Shown one piece after another: positions 5,896 to 10,054 of a DNA stretch of 10,054 nt. The notes below the pieces were generated by a model. The model was not told the DNA's origin, ran no database searches, and saw only the letters and a program-made list of their open reading frames with translations. This DNA comes from an uncultured Alphaproteobacteria bacterium. Lineage in GTDB: Bacteria; Pseudomonadota; Alphaproteobacteria; Caulobacterales; Hyphomonadaceae. Both the position numbers and the translations under genes were made by a program. The stretch covers positions 1 through 10,054 of the forward strand of contig CAIKXW010000046.1 in the NCBI GenBank assembly GCA_903831485.1, written 5' to 3'. Every line of letters begins with the position of its first letter. Within the stretch, counting starts at the first letter, position 1.

Positions 5896-7407
5896 ATGCC
5901 GAGACATCTGTCCCACCTCATCGCCGCTGTTACTCTCGCCCTCGCCGCCTGCGTGCAGCAGCCAGAGCCCCTGCCCGATGCACCGCCGCTCGTCCTTACA
6001 GGTGAGATCACCCGCGCCGATCACCAGAGCTATCGCGAGATTCCTTTCACCGTTCCGCCGGGCACGACGAACATCACCCTCGACTTCGCCTACACTGGCA
6101 AGGAAAACCGCACCGTCATCGACATCGGCGTGCGCGATCCGCAAGGCCAGCGCGGCTGGAGCGGCGGCAACAAGAGCCACATCGAGATCGGTTCGCAGGC
6201 CGCGACTCCGTCCTACCGCCCGGGCCCCATCCAACCCGGCGAATGGAAGCTTGTGCTCGGTATCCCGAACATCCGTGAGGGCCAGACTTCGAGCTACACG
6301 GCGACGGTGAGTTTCAGCAGAGCATCGGATCGGCCCGCCGCTAGCTTAGGCGTGCGCAAGGCCGCCACCACGCCGCACGCCGACGCGAGCAAATGGCGCC
6401 GGGGCGACTTCCACACCCACACGGCGCATTCCGATGGTTCGTGCGGACCCGAAGGCGAGCGCGGCCCGTGCCCCACGCTTTCGACATTCATTGCAGCGCG
6501 TGACGCCAACCTCGACTTCGTCGCGGTGACTGACCACAACACCATCACCCAACTCACTGATATCAGAATACTGCAGCCGGTGTTTCCCGCGCCGCTGCTC
6601 ATCCCCGGCACCGAGATCACCACCTTCAACGGGCACGCCAATGTCATCGGCAACACGGGCTTTCTCGACTTCCAGCTCGGCTCGCCGCGGCTGCCGACGC
6701 TCGCGAACCTCTTCGACCAGGTCGAAGCACAGGGCACCTTCATCTCCGTCAACCACCCGTCACTCCCATCGGGCGAGGCCTGCATGGGCTGCGGCTGGAC
6801 AGTGAAGGACACCGACTGGTCGCGTGTCACCGCGATCGAAGTGATCAACGGCGCCAGCATGCGCACCTCTGGCCCCGAAGGCGCCTTCAACGGCATCGCC
6901 TTCTGGGAAGCCCGCCTCAGGCAAGGCCACCGTATCACCGCCATCGCCGGGAGCGACAATCACGACGCAACCGACACGACCGGCGCGAAGCAGTCACCCG
7001 TCGGCACGCCCGCGACCGTCGTCTATGCGGAGGACCTCTCGACACAGGCCATCATCGCCGGCGTGAAATCCGGCAGGGTATTCGTCGATGCAGGCGCACC
7101 GGCAGGCGCCACCTTCGACATGACCGCGCGCGCCGCCGGCGCGGAAGCAAGGATGGGCGGCGAGCTGAGGCTTGCCACGCGCGAACGCGCCGCAGTCAGC
7201 ATCGACCTCGGCAGCTTTCCGCCGGGCGCACGCACCCAGCCGATTTCGCACAACCTGCTCGTGACGCCTGGCCTCGCTCCGGGCGATGCCTTCGCAATCA
7301 GCCTGCAGGAAGACGTCGCCAGCGGCTGGTTCCGCGTCAATATCCGGGACGCCGCCGGCAAGCTCCTGCTCCTCGGGAACCCGATCTACCTCGTCCGCGG
7401 TGGTTAA
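5896..7407 (+). CDS. CehA/McbA-type PHP-domain metallohydrolase, lipoprotein
   Basis: This 503-residue protein opens with a lipoprotein signal whose lipobox LAAC places lipidated Cys19. Residues of about 30-145 form a beta-rich N-terminal domain. A PHP metal-dependent hydrolase domain follows: DFHTHTAHSDG (His173, His175, Asp180), VTDHN (Asp213, His214), GTEIT with Glu240 and nearby His247, NHP (His287), and GSDNHD (Asp354, His356). These are the expected metal ligands. Cys296/Cys299 form a CMGC motif inside the domain, and Cys183 and Cys192 are further cysteines that could pair. A beta-type tail (about 400-503) closes the protein. The family is named for carbaryl hydrolases CehA and McbA, but most members have unknown substrates, and phosphoester or amide/ester hydrolysis is possible here. 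I chose ATG 5896 because it starts directly at the signal peptide. In-frame extension to 5788 would run through the terminator. Little or no leader is predicted. Confidence 0.88.
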   Translation: MPRHLSHLIAAVTLALAACVQQPEPLPDAPPLVLTGEITRADHQSYREIPFTVPPGTTNITLDFAYTGKENRTVIDIGVRDPQGQRGWSGGNKSHIEIGSQAATPSYRPGPIQPGEWKLVLGIPNIREGQTSSYTATVSFSRASDRPAASLGVRKAATTPHADASKWRRGDFHTHTAHSDGSCGPEGERGPCPTLSTFIAARDANLDFVAVTDHNTITQLTDIRILQPVFPAPLLIPGTEITTFNGHANVIGNTGFLDFQLGSPRLPTLANLFDQVEAQGTFISVNHPSLPSGEACMGCGWTVKDTDWSRVTAIEVINGASMRTSGPEGAFNGIAFWEARLRQGHRITAIAGSDNHDATDTTGAKQSPVGTPATVVYAEDLSTQAIIAGVKSGRVFVDAGAPAGATFDMTARAAGAEARMGGELRLATRERAAVSIDLGSFPPGARTQPISHNLLVTPGLAPGDAFAISLQEDVASGWFRVNIRDAAGKLLLLGNPIYLVRGG

Positions 7408-7460
7408 CGCGGCGTCCCAGCTCAATATCCGCGCAGTCGAGCCGGGTCCTGTTGGGGGTA

Positions 7461-7503
7461 TTGCGCAGAAGTCATTCTGCTTCCGCTAGAATTCGCGGCG
7501 CAA
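7461..7503 (+). promoter_or_regulatory. Hairpin-bearing leader/promoter region before the SPFH gene
   Basis: The 194-base gap 7408-7601 holds a perfect hairpin GCAGAA-GTCA-TTCTGC (7465-7480) nested in outer arms TTGCGC (7461-7466) and GCGCAA (7498-7503). Between the hairpin and the right arm is GCTAGAAT (7485-7492), matching the Caulobacter -10 consensus GCTANAWC at seven of eight positions. A TTGCGC -35 would be 20 bases from TAGAAT, which is too far for a typical promoter, so either a second upstream promoter or an RNA structure is possible. Confidence 0.3.
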
Positions 7504-7530
7504 CAGTCGGGAAATACTGGTGAATGCCAA

Positions 7531-7559
7531 TTGTGAGGGTCCGGCGGGAAGGCTAGTCT
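7531..7559 (+). promoter_or_regulatory. Predicted promoter of the SPFH-protein gene
   Basis: TTGTGAG (7531-7537), 14 bases, then GCTAGTCT (7552-7559) fits the alphaproteobacterial TTGACGS-N10-14-GCTANAWC pattern, with a weaker -35. It would start transcription near 7566, about 36 bases before ATG 7602. The CTAGTCT core is shared with the two genes upstream. Confidence 0.5.
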
Positions 7560-7601
7560 GAAACCGCCAATCGGGATGGCGTGTCGCGTGGGGACTTGTC
7601 G

Positions 7602-8663
7602 ATGCTTGAGATCGCCGCAATCGTCGGGGCCGTCCTTGTCGGACTGCTGCTCGTCTTCGTCGTCTACCGCGCCGCCCGCACCTACGACGCCGGCGCGCAC
7701 GCCACCTTCATCACAACCAAGGGCGGCGACTTCTACGGCGCCCTGCGCGCGCCGATGACGATCTGGGACCCGCGCATCAAGGTGCTGCGCGAGAAGCACG
7801 CCCCGGCCATCAACATCATGACGACGGACGCGACCGGCGCCTTTTACGAGAAGTCGCTCGTCGACAGGCGCAATGGCGAGATCAGCCTGCGCGTCCACAC
7901 CTGCGCGCCGCGCCCCTTCCACTCGACCACCACGGACAAGCGCCAGCTTGTGATCAAGCCGAAAGTCGCCTTCCAGCTCGACATCGACCGTATCCAGATT
8001 CCGACCCAGATGGAGTCGTTCGGGACGACGCTTGCCGCCCGCATCGAGAACCTCTTCGACAACGCCGTCTCCGAATACGAAGACCAGGACGTCTTCAAGC
8101 ACCAGCGCGAGATCGAGCAGCGCGTCCTTCGCGAACTGCAGGACATCGAATTCCCCGCCGACGCGGAACGCCCCTCCGGCATGCCGCTCGGCATCAAGGT
8201 CTATGAAGCGATGTTCTCGTTCGAGCGTCCGCAGAAGCCGATCAACAAGGACCTCGCCAATGGCCCGATGGCCTACGACAACGAGCACCTCGACGACCTC
8301 GTCGACATGCTCGAGAAGGCCAACCCTGCCACGGTCGAAACGCTGATGCGCATGCTCGAGCTGCAGACGCGGCAGAACATCGTCCAGATGCTCTGCAAGT
8401 CCGGCGGCCTCGTTGCCTTCACCGCGCAGGAACTCGGCCTGTCTGAGCGCGTGGTTGAGCGCGCCCACTACGGCGCCAACATCATGAAGGAGATGACGCC
8501 TCCGCCGGTCGCAGCCGCCCCGCCTGCTCCGGCGCCGACGACCGTGATCACCGCCGAAAGCGCAGCCGCCAAGCCGGTCGATCCCGCCACAGCCTATTAC
8601 AGCCTCGGCGCGCCGAAGGGGCAGAAGGCCGAGCCTGCGCCTGCGGATGCAGTCAAAACATAA
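7602..8663 (+). CDS. Membrane-anchored SPFH/band-7-like protein
   Basis: This 353-residue protein has one N-terminal membrane helix (about 4-22, IAAIVGAVLVGLLLVFVVY) followed by an SPFH (stomatin/prohibitin)-like region at about 70-210. Supporting segments are the beta run QLVIKPKVAFQLDID (115-129) and the helical FGTTLAARIENLFDNAVSEY (140-159), EIEQRVLRELQDI (170-182) and GIKVYEAMFSFE (197-208), the usual order of an SPFH core. A second helical region (about 228-297) may oligomerise. Residues 300-353 are a low-complexity Ala/Pro-rich tail. SPFH proteins form membrane-bound oligomers and scaffold microdomains or partner proteases; no partner is adjacent here. GGGGA at 7590-7594, 7 bases before ATG 7602, supports this start. 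GTG 7581 would add seven residues and is the alternative. The family call rests on motif style and would be settled by a profile search. Confidence 0.8.
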   Translation: MLEIAAIVGAVLVGLLLVFVVYRAARTYDAGAHATFITTKGGDFYGALRAPMTIWDPRIKVLREKHAPAINIMTTDATGAFYEKSLVDRRNGEISLRVHTCAPRPFHSTTTDKRQLVIKPKVAFQLDIDRIQIPTQMESFGTTLAARIENLFDNAVSEYEDQDVFKHQREIEQRVLRELQDIEFPADAERPSGMPLGIKVYEAMFSFERPQKPINKDLANGPMAYDNEHLDDLVDMLEKANPATVETLMRMLELQTRQNIVQMLCKSGGLVAFTAQELGLSERVVERAHYGANIMKEMTPPPVAAAPPAPAPTTVITAESAAAKPVDPATAYYSLGAPKGQKAEPAPADAVKT

Positions 8664-9010
8664 GGGGCTTAGCGCTCTTCAACGTGCACGAGTGCGGAGA
8701 AAACAAGCGGCAAGATGCGCATGCTCCGACCTTGCAAACTTCAACTAGCCTTGAGAAATCATCCAAGTGAACAAGAATGCCATGCACAGGATTGCTGCAT
8801 GACAAGCTCGCATAACGGTACGTTGTCTCTGAGATAGTTCAGCAGTGTGCAGCACGCTCGGCCAAACTAGCCATATGAAGACCAAGGAAACGAGAAAGGA
8901 CGCAGGTAGGGCATAATGGCCCAACCCAGTCCGTCCCAGCAGCACCAACGCGATTTGCATGATGGCAAATCCGGCTACCAGCTTCACGCAATACTTAGCC
9001 TTCAGGCTTG
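8664..9010. other. AT-richer gap between the SPFH and FAD-oxidoreductase genes
   Basis: This stretch is visibly less GC-rich than both flanking genes. It contains one credible small minus-strand gene (8745-8987, described separately). The first 80 bases contain only short palindromes (CGTGCACG at 8682-8689, ATGCGCAT at 8714-8721) and no stem with a T-run, so no terminator is visible for either converging gene. Nothing resembling an RNA gene, IS end or attachment site was seen. Confidence 0.5.
8745..8987 (-). CDS. Small three-helix membrane protein of unknown function
   Basis: With a GTG start at 8987-8985 the product is 80 residues with hydrophobic segments at about 3-18 (LVAGFAIMQIALVLLG), 26-45 (LPASFLVSLVFIWLVW) and 59-76 (RACHAAILCMAFLFTW), separated by short polar loops. 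This ordered hydrophobicity is the main evidence for a real gene. The same frame can be opened from an ATG at 9104, but the extra 39 residues are Arg/Gly/Ser-rich, lie inside the end of the FAD-oxidoreductase gene and look like a shadow of it. GAAGG at 8999-9003 lies 11 bases before the GTG, a weak SD. The gene starts 23 bases after the oxidoreductase stop on the same strand, so cotranscription is possible. No family is recognised, and the lower GC content suggests a different history from its neighbours. Confidence 0.45.
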   Translation of the reverse strand: MKLVAGFAIMQIALVLLGRTGLGHYALPASFLVSLVFIWLVWPSVLHTAELSQRQRTVMRACHAAILCMAFLFTWMISQG

Positions 9011-10054
9011 CTAAAGCACTCGACCGGGATTCATCCGCCCGTCCGGATCGAGCGCCCGCTTCACCGCGCGCATCATGTCCATCTCGACTGCCGACTTGCG
9101 CCACGCCAGCTCATCGCGCTTCAGCCGCCCGATGCCATGCTCGGCCGAGATCGAACCATTGAGGCTCGCAATCAGGTCATGCACCGCCTTTGACAGCGGC
9201 AGCCCGTCCTGCTCGACAAAGCGATCCTGATCCGCGCCCGGAGGCGGCGTGATGTTGAAATGGATATTGCCGTCCCCGACATGCCCGAACGCGATCACAT
9301 CGGCGCCCGGCGACATCGTGTGAGCCAGCGCCGCACCCCGCTCCATGAACTCGGCCACCCGCGACACCGGCACCGACACATCATGCTTCAGCGCCTTGCC
9401 ATGCGCACGTTCGGCAACCGCGATGTTCTCGCGGATCTTCCATACCATGGCTTTCTGCGCTTCGGTCGCGCAGATCACGGCGTCTGCCACGATCTCCTTC
9501 TCGATCGCGTCCGCAAGCAATGACTCCATCATGTCGCGCGCGCCCTCTTCGCGCGGCAGCGACAGTTCGACCAGCACGCGCCACGGCAGCCCTGACGGCA
9601 GCGGATCGCGCGTATCCGGAATATGCCGGATCACCAGCTGCAGCCCAAGGTGCGGCACGATCTCGAACCCCGTCACCGCCCCGCCGCTCGCCGCCTTGGC
9701 CAGCTGCAGCAACTCCACCGCGTGTCCCGGCGACGCCACCGTCACCCAAGCCGTCTCCTTCACGGCAGGCCGCGGAAACAGCTTCAGCGTCGCCGCCGTC
9801 ACCACGCCCAGCGTGCCCTCTGCGCCGATGAAGAGATGTTTGAGATCGTAACCGGTATTGTCCTTGCGCAGACCGCGCAGCCCGTTCCACACGCGCCCAT
9901 CCGGCAGCACCGCCTCGATGCCCAGCACGAGGTCGCGCATCATGCCGTAGCGCAGAACCTGGACGCCGCCCGCATTGGTCGAGATCAGCCCGCCGATCAT
10001 CGCCACACCCTGCGCGCCCAGCGACAGTGGAAACAGCCGGTCATGCTCCGCAGC
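9011..10054 (-). CDS. FAD-linked oxidoreductase, GlcD / D-2-hydroxyglutarate dehydrogenase type, C-terminal part
   Basis: The reading frame is open from the right edge to a TAG at 9011, giving the last 347 residues of a protein whose N-terminus lies outside. It belongs to the VAO-type FAD oxidases that oxidise D-2-hydroxyacids to 2-oxoacids. The fragment opens in the FAD-binding domain with LFPLSLGAQG and GGLISTNAGG, then KDNTGYDLKHLFIGAEGTLG. The cap/C-terminal domain carries KHDVSVP, the family signature GHVGDGNIHFN (about 257-267 of the fragment), SISAEHGIGRLKRDEL (about 301-316) and the terminal DPDGRMNPGRVL. FPLSLGA and ISAEHG lean towards the D-2-hydroxyglutarate dehydrogenase group rather than glycolate oxidase subunit GlcD, but substrate is not certain. 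A GTG at 10006 and an ATG at 10000 are internal and not the real start, because conserved FAD-domain sequence continues upstream of them. Confidence 0.92.
   Translation of the reverse strand, partial: AAEHDRLFPLSLGAQGVAMIGGLISTNAGGVQVLRYGMMRDLVLGIEAVLPDGRVWNGLRGLRKDNTGYDLKHLFIGAEGTLGVVTAATLKLFPRPAVKETAWVTVASPGHAVELLQLAKAASGGAVTGFEIVPHLGLQLVIRHIPDTRDPLPSGLPWRVLVELSLPREEGARDMMESLLADAIEKEIVADAVICATEAQKAMVWKIRENIAVAERAHGKALKHDVSVPVSRVAEFMERGAALAHTMSPGADVIAFGHVGDGNIHFNITPPPGADQDRFVEQDGLPLSKAVHDLIASLNGSISAEHGIGRLKRDELAWRKSAVEMDMMRAVKRALDPDGRMNPGRVL

Noticed and set aside
7422..8468. Minus-strand open frame (348 codons) opposite the SPFH gene
   Set aside because: Its composition is typical of an antisense shadow, with no motifs. 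The plus-strand frame has a membrane helix, a promoter and an SPFH-like order.
8682..8801. Short palindromes (CGTGCACG, ATGCGCAT) and a CATGCA/TGCATG hairpin (8781-8801) in the AT-richer gap
   Set aside because: They are too short, with no T-run or repeated copies. The hairpin lies within the small membrane-protein frame, so chance is the simplest explanation.
1..10054. Mobile element, defence system, biosynthetic cluster or CRISPR array
   Set aside because: No transposase, integrase, direct-repeat array, nuclease/helicase pair or modular synthase motif was found. MatB and the aminotransferase alone do not make a biosynthetic cluster.

Overview
The window is gene-dense, GC-rich DNA (strongly G/C-biased third codon positions) from a bacterium, most likely an alphaproteobacterium of the Caulobacterales/Hyphomonadaceae type. 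The grounds are codon use, protein style, and promoter-like sequences that fit the Caulobacter housekeeping (sigma-73) pattern, TTGACGS-N10-14-GCTANAWC. This placement is inferred from sequence character, with no database search.

Left part (1-960): a conserved-looking protein of unknown function runs off the left edge on the minus strand. Divergent from it is a 209-residue membrane-anchored protein of unknown function, whose 3' end nearly abuts the convergent matB gene. Middle (956-3760): a malonyl-CoA synthetase (MatB type, minus) and a class III PLP-dependent aminotransferase (plus) diverge from a 114-base intergenic region that holds a nested dyad. Then come three plus-strand genes, each with its own upstream region: an M2 (ACE-like) zinc peptidyl-dipeptidase lipoprotein (3847-5778) followed by a strong intrinsic terminator, a CehA/McbA-type PHP-domain metallohydrolase lipoprotein (5896-7407), and a membrane-anchored SPFH/band-7-like protein (7602-8663). 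Right part: a locally AT-richer stretch (about 8664-9010) whose only plausible gene is a small three-helix membrane protein on the minus strand. Beyond it is the C-terminal part of a GlcD/D-2-hydroxyglutarate dehydrogenase-type FAD oxidoreductase, which leaves the window at the right edge.

Functionally this looks like ordinary chromosome: acyl-CoA and amino-acid metabolism beside envelope-located hydrolases. The two lipoprotein enzymes and the SPFH protein would all sit in the cell envelope. All three have a CTAGTCT element in their upstream regions, which suggests the same promoter class rather than one operon. I saw no tRNA, rRNA, CRISPR array, insertion sequence, phage gene or toxin/defence module, and nothing that amounts to a clearly new multi-gene system. 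The most useful second looks are the shared promoter element, the predicted leaderless start of the PHP gene, the matB/aminotransferase dyad, and the small membrane protein in the low-GC gap.
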